Notes under the pieces: model-generated
Told to the model about the DNA's origin: nothing
Databases searched by the model: none
The model's input: the letters and a program-made list of their open reading frames with translations, nothing else
Shown: positions 18,919-29,255 of the stretch, in pieces
Layout: the number at the start of each line of letters is the position of its first letter
How positions within the stretch are numbered: the first letter of the stretch is position 1
Translations under genes and position numbers: made by a program
NCBI RefSeq assembly: GCF_000210295.1
Contig: NC_026741.1
Location: forward strand, 744,001-808,000
Reading direction: 5' to 3'
DNA: 64,000 nucleotides
Source of the DNA: Trypanosoma brucei gambiense DAL972
Taxonomy: Eukaryota > Euglenozoa > Kinetoplastea > Trypanosomatida > Trypanosomatidae

Positions 18919-21900
18919 ATGGTTACCACTGGTCTTAGTCCTGGGGCACTGTCCTTGCTACAAAATGCTGGCATTAACTTGAAGGATTTTTCCAGAGCAC
19001 AGGCAAGTTATGAAAAGCTTTGTGTCGAGCTCTCCAAGGGAGCATCCGCTGCTGGTGAAGGGGATGCGACCGCTGCGTCATCAATGGAAGACTTACAGCG
19101 CCTCTGTGACGCATGGGGAGAGTACACAGTTGTGGCTCAAGCATACTTTCGGAAGGTTTCCTTAGCTGCGTTGGAACAGCTAGTCAGTAGACCGCGAGGC
19201 GAGTCGTCCGCAACAGAGCGGGCTGAAAAGTTGAACGAGCTTTGTGCCATAGGTGAGAAATGGCACGTTGGCAGGGAAACCATGTTCAAGCTTGATCACC
19301 CAGAGAAGCTGGCCGCAGTTGTGGTGGAGGCACTCGACTCCTCCAGTTGCATCATGCGACTCCTTGCCTTACGGCTCGCCCGAATCTTCGCAGCAGACAC
19401 TGAATTTCTTCGTTGCCTCTTTTCGAAAGGAGGTGCAGGACTTATTGGTATGTGTTTTGACCATGAAAACACTACAGAGTTGGAGTACGTGCTAAGTTTG
19501 TGCAGGCGGCTGATTGAACTGCACAAGGCCTCCGCTGAACCATACCACGAACTTCCCTTCGGTTGGGTTTACCGCATTGCGGCGCTACTCGACTTGCAGG
19601 ATCCTGTGCCGAACCTTCTCCTCAAACGAAGGAGTCAAGCGCTCTGCGTCGCCGTGATGCTTCTTCGGCAGTTCCCACAGATGGCGACGACCGCGTCGCT
19701 ACATATTACCCTCTTGCGGTACTGTATCGAAAAGGGTGCTGCCACTCGCGATGAAGTACAATCTGTTCTTGAGGTGATTCTAGACATGTTTGATTCACCT
19801 GAGACACGACAGTATCTAGGTTACAATGACCTTGACGTTCTATACGCACCTTTTTTGTACTCAACCAACATGTGCAGTACGGAAGACTTAACCCTGATGA
19901 ATGGAGCGAAAGAGGTACTGGTTATGCTGATGCGGAATTGGGTTGGTGTGTTGTGGGTGTGTTCCGAGACAAAAGGACTCCGTGCCGTGATTGACATTCT
20001 ACATTTGCCATGTGATCTTGACAGAAAGATGGTACTACTAACACTTTTCAACAAGTTGTTGTATCAGCTGGCACCGCACCGCGGTATAACGCTGGTGGAG
20101 CCGTGGCGGGGGTTTAAGGAAAAGCAGGAACTATTCCCGGCCACCCCCAATGAACCTGCAGATTCTGAGGGGAGTTTTGTGCTTAACACTCCACTGGGGA
20201 GGGGGCATAACAGCAGCGAAAGCATGATCTCCGAACATGTATTTGGTGATTGGTGCGATGAGCCGGATGAGTTTGTCCCGACAACCAAGGCGATCGGTTA
20301 CCACGTGCTAGATCCCATTCTTGGTCGTGTGCTATTGATGCTCTCGCACCATGGTCTTCCCATCGCATTGGTTTCAGTCATACAAGACCCCAACTCCAGC
20401 TCTGTCCTAACCCACGCCGCGCTATCACTTCTTCAGGACATGCTAACACTCATGGATACTGTGCTCCCTGAGAAGCCAGTGAAACGACTTCATACGGCAC
20501 TTAATAAAGCTGTGGGTCGTCTCGCACTCGAGGGTTGTTTGTCGTTGGAGGGCGTTCTCTCCTCTCGGATCCCTCAACGAGGTAAAACAGCAAAGGGCAT
20601 AGCAACCACCGCCACGGTCGCGGTTGGGAACGTGGTGGGGAGCGGGTGGGTGAGTGCACTTTCAACTGCCTCAGTAGCGACGTATGGTTTAGGCGCGTTG
20701 GAGCAAGACGATGCAGACTTCAAGAGGATGTTGAAGGATACGAATGTTGAGGGGGGGAATAGTTTTTTGTCATGGAACTATGACCTACTACTGCTACTTT
20801 TTCAGGGCCCACTAAAGAGCATCAGGAGGTTTCGGTGGGTGCTGAATGAAACCCTGTTCTTTCGAAACCTCATTGCGTTCTACCTTCCAGTGATTAACAC
20901 ATCTACACGGACCTTTTTGACACTTCAGCCGAGGGAGGCCACTCCGCAAGTGTGCATGTTGGGGATGGTGATGCTTGACTTGTTCCTCTCTACGCGAGAA
21001 GGGACTGCTGCGCTTGATTCATTCGGCTTCAGCGGAGCCATGGCAGCCTGCCTTGAGGAAGTGATCCGAGGAACACCATATGTGCTAAATAAGCAACGTG
21101 TGGGAAAGCGTGTGGGGCAGACTCTACTCCGCATGGTTGGGAGGTACTCCATGACGGCAAATGGTCTTGTGGTGCTAAAGGACTCAAACATGTTTTCTAC
21201 TATCAATAGGATGTTTGTGGAGCTTTCTGGGGAACGGGTGAGCGCCCCGTACCCCGATGACACCCTGCAGGAGGTTTGTCTTCAGCTTCTGCGTTGCATG
21301 AATCTTGGTGCCGTACCCAACTACGGAGTATGTGAATGGATTCGTCAAATGTTTCGTTCAGCGCTATGCAATGAGTCCGACGAGATAAGGTTATGTGCTG
21401 TGAAGCAGCTGCGTGATGCCCTGTGGCGTGACTTCTCTACGTCCATGCGGTGGGGTATTGAAACGCTGGTCCAAGCTCTGCACGACGATCATTCCCGTGT
21501 TGTTGAGTGCGCCTTCAAACTCCTGTTGAACGTTTGCTTTTGTTCCGACGAGGCACTGGATTACCTCATTTCTCTTTCTCCAACAGTACTAATGGAGAGT
21601 GACACGATTCGAGAGAATGCCAAACAGCTTGACCTTAACACCTTGCTATACTGCATCGTAGGGCGGCCATCAGGGTTCCGATTCCTGCAGTGCTACGGCT
21701 GGGTAGAGCAGGAATTACGCCGCTGGGAAGAAACGGAGTCGGCTAACCACGTTACTACCGTGGAGAATATGCAATCTGGCCGCGCACTGGGGTCCGGGGC
21801 CGACTTTCGTGAAGGTATGAGCGCGTTGTTCCGTCATCGCCACAACCGCACTTACTCCGACACAGGGTTGACCTTTCAGAAGCCCATCACGGCAACCGCC

Positions 21901-23136
21901 GGACCAGACTCACAAGTTACTCTACCATCTGGAATATTCCCAAGCCACTTTGCTGCGGTATTGTGTAAGTCCAACGAGGGGTGCACGCTCTTCAAGCACA
22001 GCAACCTATGGCAACGATCCGTGCGACGGATACTTGAACAGCCAATGTTACCTGATATTGTGTATGAGTGCGGAACATTTGGCGAGAGGGACAACATCGA
22101 CGACGATGACGTGGATATGGACGGAACAACAGCGGATGACGATGACGCTAATGCGCTGATTGAGGAGGATCCATCATTTGTAGGTCGTTGGGGCACGGAA
22201 GCAGCCAAAACTAGTACTGCCAAGCAGGATGAAAAGCACGCACTGCGCCTGTCGCGAGAGGGGCACCTTCCATCTTCTCATTCGGTGAAACTCCTATCCG
22301 CGTCCCGTGGCTATCAAGCGGCTGGACAGACCTACACCATTGAGTGTGTCGGGGATGTCAGCGAGCTAAAGGACGCCATACTTTGTGTGTGCCACGCCGC
22401 ATCTAGCGACGCCGGCTTCTCTCTAATGCGTAGCGTGCCTATGTTGCAAAATCAACTGATGGCGCTGTCGCGTTTTGCCGATACGGCAAGTGTTTCTAGT
22501 ATTTGTATTGTTGGTAAATGTCTGCTTGCCCGCTCGAGGCGCGCTGCGGAGAAACTGACTGAGATATCCCACTACGTAGTAAACGAAAGTAACGCGTACA
22601 TGAGTGCCGACGGTGTCCCGTACTCCGTTGCTTTTGCTGATAATCGACCGTCCAACTGGACGGCCATCGGCCGCCGCGACAATCCATCAAAGGTTTCGTG
22701 TTCGCCACCATACTTCGCCCACATGCGTTACGATGGAGAGATGGTGGATGGAAATTCAAAGAATGACGAAGAAACCACCGACTCGGCAGGCTCCACCCCT
22801 TCTCCAGTGGACTCTCGCGATTCCAGTACCTTCTGTGATGTTATTAAGGGCCTGAGTGCGACGTCGACCCGCATCCTTCACCACATCTTTGCACTTTCCA
22901 ATCCTGTGCGCCGCGACGCTGCAAGACAGATGTTGTCGCAGACCCTAAAGCATCAACCCCATATCTTTGTGAATCCCCAAATGCGGTGGCTTCTTAGGCA
23001 CTGCGCTCAGGCTTTTCGTATGCGGTATGACGACCGGAAGTTCATAGCTAGCATATTGGAGGAAGCCCCACTTACAAAACCAACCCCACTAGTCCGTAAA
23101 ACGGTTGTTTTCGTGCCGGAACCACAGCGTGGCTGA
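18919..23136 (+). CDS. AVO3: RICTOR/AVO3 homologue, TORC2 subunit
   Basis: The 1405-residue helical-repeat protein matches RICTOR (yeast AVO3, Pianissimo), the defining scaffold of TOR complex 2. An N-terminal armadillo-like region (about residues 130-640) carries RICTOR-like blocks such as LRLLALRLARIF and HVLDPILGRVLLMLSHHGLP followed by ALSLLQDMLTLMDTVLP. Around residues 820-890 the block LRDALWRDFSTSMRWGIETL with LVQALHDDHSRVVECAFKLL matches the conserved segment in which vertebrate proteins read fsnWgvelLv.QLyD. Near 1147-1235 the stretch ILCVCHAASSDAGF to LSRFADTASVSSICIVGKC corresponds to the RICTOR C-terminal domain. A strongly acidic insert lies near 1060-1085. T. brucei TOR2 is known to form a TORC2 with AVO3, which acts in cytoskeletal polarity and cytokinesis. 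The start is the first ATG; an upstream GTG adds 16 codons. Confidence 0.8.
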   Translation: MVTTGLSPGALSLLQNAGINLKDFSRAQASYEKLCVELSKGASAAGEGDATAASSMEDLQRLCDAWGEYTVVAQAYFRKVSLAALEQLVSRPRGESSATERAEKLNELCAIGEKWHVGRETMFKLDHPEKLAAVVVEALDSSSCIMRLLALRLARIFAADTEFLRCLFSKGGAGLIGMCFDHENTTELEYVLSLCRRLIELHKASAEPYHELPFGWVYRIAALLDLQDPVPNLLLKRRSQALCVAVMLLRQFPQMATTASLHITLLRYCIEKGAATRDEVQSVLEVILDMFDSPETRQYLGYNDLDVLYAPFLYSTNMCSTEDLTLMNGAKEVLVMLMRNWVGVLWVCSETKGLRAVIDILHLPCDLDRKMVLLTLFNKLLYQLAPHRGITLVEPWRGFKEKQELFPATPNEPADSEGSFVLNTPLGRGHNSSESMISEHVFGDWCDEPDEFVPTTKAIGYHVLDPILGRVLLMLSHHGLPIALVSVIQDPNSSSVLTHAALSLLQDMLTLMDTVLPEKPVKRLHTALNKAVGRLALEGCLSLEGVLSSRIPQRGKTAKGIATTATVAVGNVVGSGWVSALSTASVATYGLGALEQDDADFKRMLKDTNVEGGNSFLSWNYDLLLLLFQGPLKSIRRFRWVLNETLFFRNLIAFYLPVINTSTRTFLTLQPREATPQVCMLGMVMLDLFLSTREGTAALDSFGFSGAMAACLEEVIRGTPYVLNKQRVGKRVGQTLLRMVGRYSMTANGLVVLKDSNMFSTINRMFVELSGERVSAPYPDDTLQEVCLQLLRCMNLGAVPNYGVCEWIRQMFRSALCNESDEIRLCAVKQLRDALWRDFSTSMRWGIETLVQALHDDHSRVVECAFKLLLNVCFCSDEALDYLISLSPTVLMESDTIRENAKQLDLNTLLYCIVGRPSGFRFLQCYGWVEQELRRWEETESANHVTTVENMQSGRALGSGADFREGMSALFRHRHNRTYSDTGLTFQKPITATAGPDSQVTLPSGIFPSHFAAVLCKSNEGCTLFKHSNLWQRSVRRILEQPMLPDIVYECGTFGERDNIDDDDVDMDGTTADDDDANALIEEDPSFVGRWGTEAAKTSTAKQDEKHALRLSREGHLPSSHSVKLLSASRGYQAAGQTYTIECVGDVSELKDAILCVCHAASSDAGFSLMRSVPMLQNQLMALSRFADTASVSSICIVGKCLLARSRRAAEKLTEISHYVVNESNAYMSADGVPYSVAFADNRPSNWTAIGRRDNPSKVSCSPPYFAHMRYDGEMVDGNSKNDEETTDSAGSTPSPVDSRDSSTFCDVIKGLSATSTRILHHIFALSNPVRRDAARQMLSQTLKHQPHIFVNPQMRWLLRHCAQAFRMRYDDRKFIASILEEAPLTKPTPLVRKTVVFVPEPQRG

Positions 23137-24084
23137 CGTATGTCGGGGAATGAGCTAGGTATTTTTATTTTATTGGGATGTTATGTGTGGCTACGTGTGC
23201 GACTACCGTTTTATCTCCGTTTCTGTTTTAGCCTTTGTGCGCGTGTGTGTGTGTGTTAACTTTTTTTTGAGTGGATGCAGGCAGTTGGTTGAGGTGGGGT
23301 TAGGGTTTACGTGCTGACAGAAGTGGCTGTAGAGTATGGAAAGTCTTTGTGTCTGTGGAGGGGAAAAGGACGCTGTTTCAGCTGGGCAATTTTACTAGAT
23401 GCGACAAGCTAGGCCGTGTGCACACCATATATATATATATTTATCACATTTACTTTTATTTCGTATCCTCTTCGTGAAGTGCGCTAATACGCATGAGAAG
23501 GCAGTACAAAGCACCCCCGGGTGCTGCTTCGTCAGTTCATTTACAACTGTGCGCGCTGCTGGGAAAATTCTGCTTTACGCTTGCTTTACGACCGGCCGCT
23601 GTTACATAGTGAGGGGTTTCGATAGTCCCGTCCCGCTTCTCATTCTGTACTTTTTTCTTTCTGTTTTTACGATTGCGCATGTGGGTGTATCGTACGAGCG
23701 CCGAAACTGTGTGTGTGGGAGTGCTGGCTACCGCGTTGTCATTGAGCATCGAGCCTAAGTCTGGAAAGCGTAGTTTTTTTTTTTTGGTATCAGTGTCGTT
23801 TGTGAGGGGGGGGGGCTGGAGGCCGTTTTTGGCGCCTTTGTCTTCACGCTTTGTGCTTTTGCTCTGTTTGCCTCCGCTGTTGAATACGTTTTAAAAGGAT
23901 TTACTTCAGCGCTTACCCCCCGGTTTATATGTTTTCTTGTTTCATGTCTTCCTCGACTGTATATTGCTGCTAATTCGTGTGTTTGCTCTTGTTTGGTATA
24001 GGTTGTTGAAGGGAAACTGAGGTAACGTTGACGTGGGAAGAGTAATTGGAGGAATATCCGACTGCGTGTTTTCTCGGTTGCACC
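23137..24084 (+). other. Intergenic spacer after RICTOR
   Basis: This 948-bp spacer is T/G-rich with TG runs near 23240-23255, an (AT)n run at 23427-23440, a T-run at 23773-23785 and a G-run near 23808-23816. A strong acceptor lies at its end. Frames here follow the low-complexity tracts and lack support. Confidence 0.5.
23931..24001 (+). promoter_or_regulatory. Predicted spliced-leader acceptor for the 172-aa protein gene
   Basis: Two T/C-rich runs (23931-23957 and about 23976-23996) are followed by AG at 24000-24001, about 83 bases before the ATG at 24085. Confidence 0.5.
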
Positions 24085-24603
24085 ATGACGGGCACCACCA
24101 AAGGTGCACTGAAACGAAGCAACACGCTCTTCCTTAGCGACGCGGAACAATTTGTTTTCGACTTTGGTGGGTCTGCGGGTGGCCGTGCCGTGAGCCCGGG
24201 CTCATCGCATGGAAGCGGAGGTCAACCCGGAGAAGGTGACGGGGAAAAGGGTATTGAGGAGACCGATTTGGCTAACGGGAGGACCGGAGTGGTGACACCT
24301 TTCAGCGAAAGGGAAAGGGCTGCTCGAGTGGCACCGTTAGACGCTGAGGAGGTGCAACGCTATTTTGATAAGGCTCTCAAGGGTGGTCGCCGAATATTAC
24401 TTGAAAACGTACCCCTCGATGAGGCTATCGAGAAGTTTCAGCTCGGGTTGCGACGCTACGAGGAGTGGTTGTGCAACCAAGCCAACAGCAGGAATCGAGG
24501 CGACTCGTCGAAGAGCCGTGGGGACCCCTCGAATGAAGGTTATCGTGGAAAACCGGGTGATGTAGCAAGGGACGCAAAGGATAGGAAACGCCCACGTTTG
24601 TAG
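24085..24603 (+). CDS. Small hydrophilic protein with basic C-terminus, unrecognised
   Basis: The 172-residue product is hydrophilic with no signal peptide or membrane segment. The N-terminal part (residues 1-30) has an ordered-looking LFLSDAEQFVFDFG block, followed by a Gly/Ser-rich linker to about residue 75. Residues about 85-130 form a probable helical region (LDAEEVQRYFDKALKGG, then VPLDEAIEKFQLGLRRYEEWL). The end is charged and finishes DRKRPRL, which could be a nuclear localisation signal. A frame running upstream from 24085 reaches only a TTG across the acceptor region, so the first ATG is taken. I do not recognise the family, and nuclear location is a weak inference. Confidence 0.65.
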   Translation: MTGTTKGALKRSNTLFLSDAEQFVFDFGGSAGGRAVSPGSSHGSGGQPGEGDGEKGIEETDLANGRTGVVTPFSERERAARVAPLDAEEVQRYFDKALKGGRRILLENVPLDEAIEKFQLGLRRYEEWLCNQANSRNRGDSSKSRGDPSNEGYRGKPGDVARDAKDRKRPRL

Positions 24604-25445
24604 TGTTGTATTACTTGTGTTTCACTGAGGGGTTTTATTGTATGTGCGCGCTCATGCTTGAGCTGGGATAAAAACAGTTGAAGTGGCGGTGTGCGTGTTG
24701 GGGACGCGGTTAAATCCCTTCGGGATGCGGTGAACATGGTGTTGCATGCGCGGTAGTTTTTTTAATTGCCGCTGTTTGGACCCGCACCGTGGTCAAGCGC
24801 AAAATGAACATTATTTTAATTTATGCACTTTGTCTTGGGCTGACGAATAATGATGGGTGCTTTGCGTGGTCTTTTTACGTCTTCTGTTTCCCAAATCCCC
24901 TGTCGACCCTATTTACTTTTTCCCCCTTGTGCTGCTTGCGTAAGCAATTTATTTTAGGTTAAGTAGGTGATAGCGGTAAACTTGCCAAACACCTCCGGTC
25001 AAAAGGGTAGGGAAGGGATTACAGCGCGTTTCCGTTCTGAAGTCTCTGTTTGTAGTAGCAGCGGCGAGTCAGTGAGCTAGTTTTTAGATATAAGCATCAT
25101 TTTAGGTTTCTTTCTTTCCGTTCTCTGTCTTGTGTGTGTATCGTTTTGTGCGTATTCGGTACTATTAATTTCATTTGGCTCATCGCACTGTGATATCTGA
25201 GTTTCCCACGAAGGCTACGAAGGGCAAAACTTGTTAGAGTGCCGATCACGGAAAGCCTTTAGAAAGGTGGTGCACTCGGGAGTATTGTCGCAGTGTTGCC
25301 ACTCCACTGGGAGGCACGAAGGAAAATTTGTACACATATATATTTGTTTATTTACATTGTATTATTATAGGGGGAAGGAGTGCTGAACTTTTGGGCACTC
25401 AAACCTCGATTCCACCGTCTCTACGCCCACCGCCGTGCTGACACT
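24604..25445 (+). other. Intergenic spacer upstream of EXO1
   Basis: This 842-bp spacer has T-rich tracts (about 24865-24925 and 25100-25135), a short TATATA element at 25336-25345, and TTATAG at 25365-25370, which could serve as the acceptor; the 75-base leader after it contains no ATG before 25446. No gene is seen. Confidence 0.45.
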
Positions 25446-27836
25446 ATGGGGATTAAAGGGTTATGGGGAGAAGTGAAACCCGTGTGCCGAGACGCACACT
25501 TGGAGGAATTCAGAGGGAGCCGTGTTGGAGTTGACATGTACGTGTGGCTCCACCGCGCTGTCAGCGGAAGCGTTGATCTCAGTACCGAAGCGAATGTTGA
25601 AATGCTTAGGGCACATGTTGAAAGCCTGTCAGATCCTTCCGTGACAGTCAGCGCGCATCCCATTCCCCTTAACACAAAATTTCTCCACTGGGTGATGAGT
25701 CAGGTCGAGCTTCTTCTGCGATACGGTGTGAAGCCTGTGCTGGTGTTTGATGGGAGGGAGTTGCCAATGAAGCGTGAGGAAGAAGAGGAACGGAGACGGA
25801 ACAGGATCAAGCACCTCTCTGAGGCTCTGGATTTGCTGCGGCGCAACTCGAGGCCGACGCCTAGCGAACGTAAGGATATAGCAGGGCTAGTGGAAAGGGG
25901 AATGGACATAACAACGGAGCTTGCACACGCCGTGATCATGATGTTACAAGAACGCCAGTTGGAGTGCATTGTGGCGCCTTACGAGGCGGATGCCCAGTTA
26001 GCGTATTTGTGCCAGCAGAGGTATGTGGACGCGGTAATAACGGAGGACAGCGATCTCCTTGTGTATTGGTGTCCGCGGCTTATCGCTAAGTTAGATCACA
26101 AGGGAAGTTGTCAAGTTATTGAGGTGGAAAGCGTACTTCATTGTCCGTTGTTTCAAGGACTTTCGTATAACTCTTTCCTCGTCGGCTGCATTCTTAGTGG
26201 CTGTGATTACTTACCTAATTTGCGGCATATTGGCGTGAAGAAGGCATTCGGCATTATGTCAGAGGCCAGGTCGGTGCCGGATGTCATTCGGTTATTAGAG
26301 GAAAACTATGGGTTTCCCAGGGAGCAACTGCGCAAATATGAAGCTGGTTTACAGAGAGCCATCTACTGTTTTTTACACCACATCGTCTTTGACCCGGTGA
26401 GACGTGCGTTGGTTACCCGAACACCTCTTCCAAACGGAGTTGCGTTCAAGCAGAGCATTTTGGGTGAGTTAGTGGGGGACGATCTCGCCCAAAGCATGTG
26501 CTGCCAGTGCCTCTACGATCCCACCACACGCTCTTTATACAAGGGAATTTATCAGTATTGTTTGGATAATTACCGGAAGACTTCCCGCGCTGGTCAGAGT
26601 ACGTTGACGGCATTCAACGGGTTCAAGGAGCTGCGGTCGCCGCGTATGACCTTACGACTTGCTTCAAGCAACTCTCAGGCGTCAGCCACATCAGTGTCGA
26701 ATACCCCTCTTACGCCACCGACGAAAACGTTTTTCTCAGCACCGCTGGAGAAAGTGCGGGAAGCCGAAGGTTACTGTGGGCCGAAGGTTGTGCGATCCAA
26801 GTACTTTGTGAACGGGCAGTGGAAGGTGGACAACTGGGAGGAGAGCAGTTCGCAGGGCGGAGACTCAAACACCAAGAATGGCAACAGTGACGACAGTCAA
26901 AGCCCTAGCGGCGCTGTTACCGATGAATGTGATGCCGCTGGCGGTGTTCGAAGTGACGGTGGAAAATGTTGTGTCAAGAGTGAGCCACCGACGCCACCTG
27001 ACCGTGTTAGCTGTGCAACACTGAGCTGTAAAGCTTCAAGCGTTTGTCAGGTTGCAGGTGCCTCCGACTCAGCAACCGCAGATGCGGACCGAGCAGTGGA
27101 CCCATCGCACGGTGAATTCAGAGGGACGGAGCTTACGTGTAGCGACGTGTGCGGGTTAACAGAGGTTCCCTGCTCTAATGTAGAAGGCAGCGCCAGTGCA
27201 CTCCTTCAAGAATGCGGCGCAGATGCGCCCAACGACCCGGTGGGCGCTGACCGTGCCAGCGTGCAAGATGTGAATGAGAGCGCAGAAATGCTTTGTCCCC
27301 TTGGCTACATTCAATGCAGACGGAAGCATTCCCTGTTTGAGCAGTGCTTCGTTGGAAAGGGGTGGACAAAGAAGGCTAATAACCCCAACGATCAAAATAA
27401 TGGCTCCGGTGCCCAGGTGGTCCCGCAGGGCGGTATTGATGGTGATGGGGGTACGTCGCCATGGAGAACAAGAGGGAGTGCGAAGCGTAGGTGGAGTGAG
27501 ATAGAGAGTGTGCAGCCGTCGCAGTTACCACCGCTTGTGTCTTCTTCTTCGTTCCTTCATTCCATTGCCTCAACCACTGCTTCGCCGCTTACCGTACGTG
27601 AAGCAAACGATGCCAAAACTGGAGGTTCATGTGGAGGGTCGGTTTCTGTGCCCTGCAGGATGCAGTCAAACTCACCCAAAACTCTCACTGAGCAATGTGC
27701 GAACGGGTTGGCAACTGAAGATGCCTCTGATGAAGGCGTCAATGCAGACTTCAGTGCCAGCACATCCCAAAGTAGTGTCGCTGCCGCTCCTAACGCGGCA
27801 GCCCTCTTTGAGCTGTTATCTTATACGCGACGGTAG
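25446..27836 (+). CDS. EXO1: Exonuclease 1 (EXO1), XPG/FEN1-family 5'-3' nuclease
   Basis: The 796-residue protein begins MGIKGLW, the classic EXO1/XPG N-terminus whose glycine enters the active site. Metal-binding acidic residues are present: D30 in VGVDMYVWLH, D102 in VFDGRELPMK, the APYEADAQLAYL block, ITEDSDLLVY, and GCDYLPN, with the helix-hairpin-helix (HIGVKKAFGIM) after it. EXO1 degrades DNA 5'-3' in mismatch repair and double-strand-break resection. Compared with animal and yeast EXO1, the stretch between WLHRA and the FDG motif is about 24 residues longer. After residue about 400 the protein is a Ser/Thr/Cys-rich, probably disordered tail of about 400 residues, as in other EXO1 proteins, where MLH1/MSH2 contacts usually lie; I cannot point to such a motif here. 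The first ATG gives the conserved N-terminus exactly. Confidence 0.95.
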   Translation: MGIKGLWGEVKPVCRDAHLEEFRGSRVGVDMYVWLHRAVSGSVDLSTEANVEMLRAHVESLSDPSVTVSAHPIPLNTKFLHWVMSQVELLLRYGVKPVLVFDGRELPMKREEEEERRRNRIKHLSEALDLLRRNSRPTPSERKDIAGLVERGMDITTELAHAVIMMLQERQLECIVAPYEADAQLAYLCQQRYVDAVITEDSDLLVYWCPRLIAKLDHKGSCQVIEVESVLHCPLFQGLSYNSFLVGCILSGCDYLPNLRHIGVKKAFGIMSEARSVPDVIRLLEENYGFPREQLRKYEAGLQRAIYCFLHHIVFDPVRRALVTRTPLPNGVAFKQSILGELVGDDLAQSMCCQCLYDPTTRSLYKGIYQYCLDNYRKTSRAGQSTLTAFNGFKELRSPRMTLRLASSNSQASATSVSNTPLTPPTKTFFSAPLEKVREAEGYCGPKVVRSKYFVNGQWKVDNWEESSSQGGDSNTKNGNSDDSQSPSGAVTDECDAAGGVRSDGGKCCVKSEPPTPPDRVSCATLSCKASSVCQVAGASDSATADADRAVDPSHGEFRGTELTCSDVCGLTEVPCSNVEGSASALLQECGADAPNDPVGADRASVQDVNESAEMLCPLGYIQCRRKHSLFEQCFVGKGWTKKANNPNDQNNGSGAQVVPQGGIDGDGGTSPWRTRGSAKRRWSEIESVQPSQLPPLVSSSSFLHSIASTTASPLTVREANDAKTGGSCGGSVSVPCRMQSNSPKTLTEQCANGLATEDASDEGVNADFSASTSQSSVAAAPNAAALFELLSYTRR

Positions 27837-28261
27837 AGCATACATGTGATCTCCTCTTGCTCTTATATTTATATACGCGTTACTAAACTGTTATATTTTT
27901 GTTTATATGTATCTTATATCTGACTGTCTATTCATCGTGCTTTTTTTCTATATCATTTCCCATTCCCCTTTTATTTTGCCCTTTTTTTTCAGTTTTTCAT
28001 TTTTATTTTTATTTCCCTTTTCAAATTCTTGCTTTCTTCCCCCCTTTTTTACATTTTTTTTGTTTCGTTTCTCGTCACTATCACCTGCATCTCGTTGACC
28101 GTGTTCTTTTCCTTTTTTTTTCCAGTGCTCCGCATCCCTTTTCTCTATGTCGCTGGTGCAGTTCCCGCGGACGCTGGATCCGCGTATTGCACCTTTGCTG
28201 GAGTTAGATGCATTTCCTTCCCTTTTTATGGGCTACGCAAATATGTATGTATATGCATCTG

Positions 28262-28294
<33 letters not shown>
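28262..28294. repeat. (TA)n microsatellite
   Basis: A TA run of about 12 units follows TATG-type imperfect repeats at 28240-28268. Confidence 0.9.
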
Positions 28295-29084
28295 TCTTTC
28301 TGTGCTATTTGGTGTCTGTTTTGACGGTGAGAAAGTTTAGAAGGACAAGAGCAAATAAAAAAAAGGGGGGGAAGGGAATGAAGGTAACCTGGCAAGGAAG
28401 GGGAATAGACGAGGGAAACATGGTTCCTGCAATGGCTGCCTGAAGAGGTGTCTTGTCATAGCTGGATGAAAAAAAGTTATATGCGTACTCGCGTTTACAT
28501 TCATTCTTTGTTACCTATTATTTCGAGCAGTTAACGCCAGTGGTATTGCGTAGCTTCTATACGCATTAATTTTAATTTTTTTTCTGGTGTGTTTGCTACT
28601 TATGTCAGGTCTTTTTTCGTTTTTTCTTGATCTGCATTCGTTGTACCATCTGGAAGAAATGGGGTATTGAGTAGAAAAAAAAAGAAGGAAATTGGGTAAG
28701 TGAATGAACTGGTTTGTGTGTCTAATGGAGACTCTGCAGGATATACGGATAGGGGGTAAAAAGAAAAAAAAGAATACGAATTCTTTTTTTTTAAAAGGAG
28801 AAGGGAGAGAAGGCAGTGCCTTGTGTGGGGGGCTATATTGATCATCGACGCAGGAAGGTCTGCGTCTTTCTTTGTTACGTAATGTCCTTCCTTTCATCGG
28901 TATCGTCCATTCTTTGTTTAATTTTTCTTTTCTTTTGTTTAAGTGTTTTTGTTGTCGTATTAATGCAGTTAACTAATGTTTCCCCCAAACATACTCTCTT
29001 TGGATTGTGCGGTTTTCCTTAAAAGCCTCCTCCCCTCGTGACGTTCCATCCCGCCGTGCAGTGCTGTATAGCCGCCTTACGCGC

Positions 29085-29163
29085 CTCTTCTCTCCATTTG
29101 TTTTCTTTATTTTCTGTTGGGATAATCGTGTGTGCTTATCTACTCGCTGCGGTGACCGCATAG
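29085..29163 (+). promoter_or_regulatory. Predicted spliced-leader acceptor region for the 584-aa protein gene
   Basis: A C/T tract at 29085-29123 is followed by the first good AG at 29162-29163; another candidate CTTCAG lies at 29231-29236. Either leaves the short upstream reading frame at 29256-29282 inside the mRNA leader. Confidence 0.45.
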
Positions 29164-29255
29164 CGACAAGTGGAGTCGTGGGTGTACGCGTCGTACACAC
29201 GAGGTTCCGACTCTCTTCCGTTCTGCGATCCTTCAGAATCGCCAGACACCATTAA

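Noticed and set aside
23296..23309. TTAGGGTTTA, a telomere-like motif
   Set aside because: Barely two partial units exist within G/T-rich spacer, so chance is sufficient; it is not an interstitial telomere array.
28147..28443. 98-codon ATG frame in the EXO1 downstream spacer
   Set aside because: Its central Tyr/Ile run is a translated TA repeat, and no acceptor with a clear leader precedes it.
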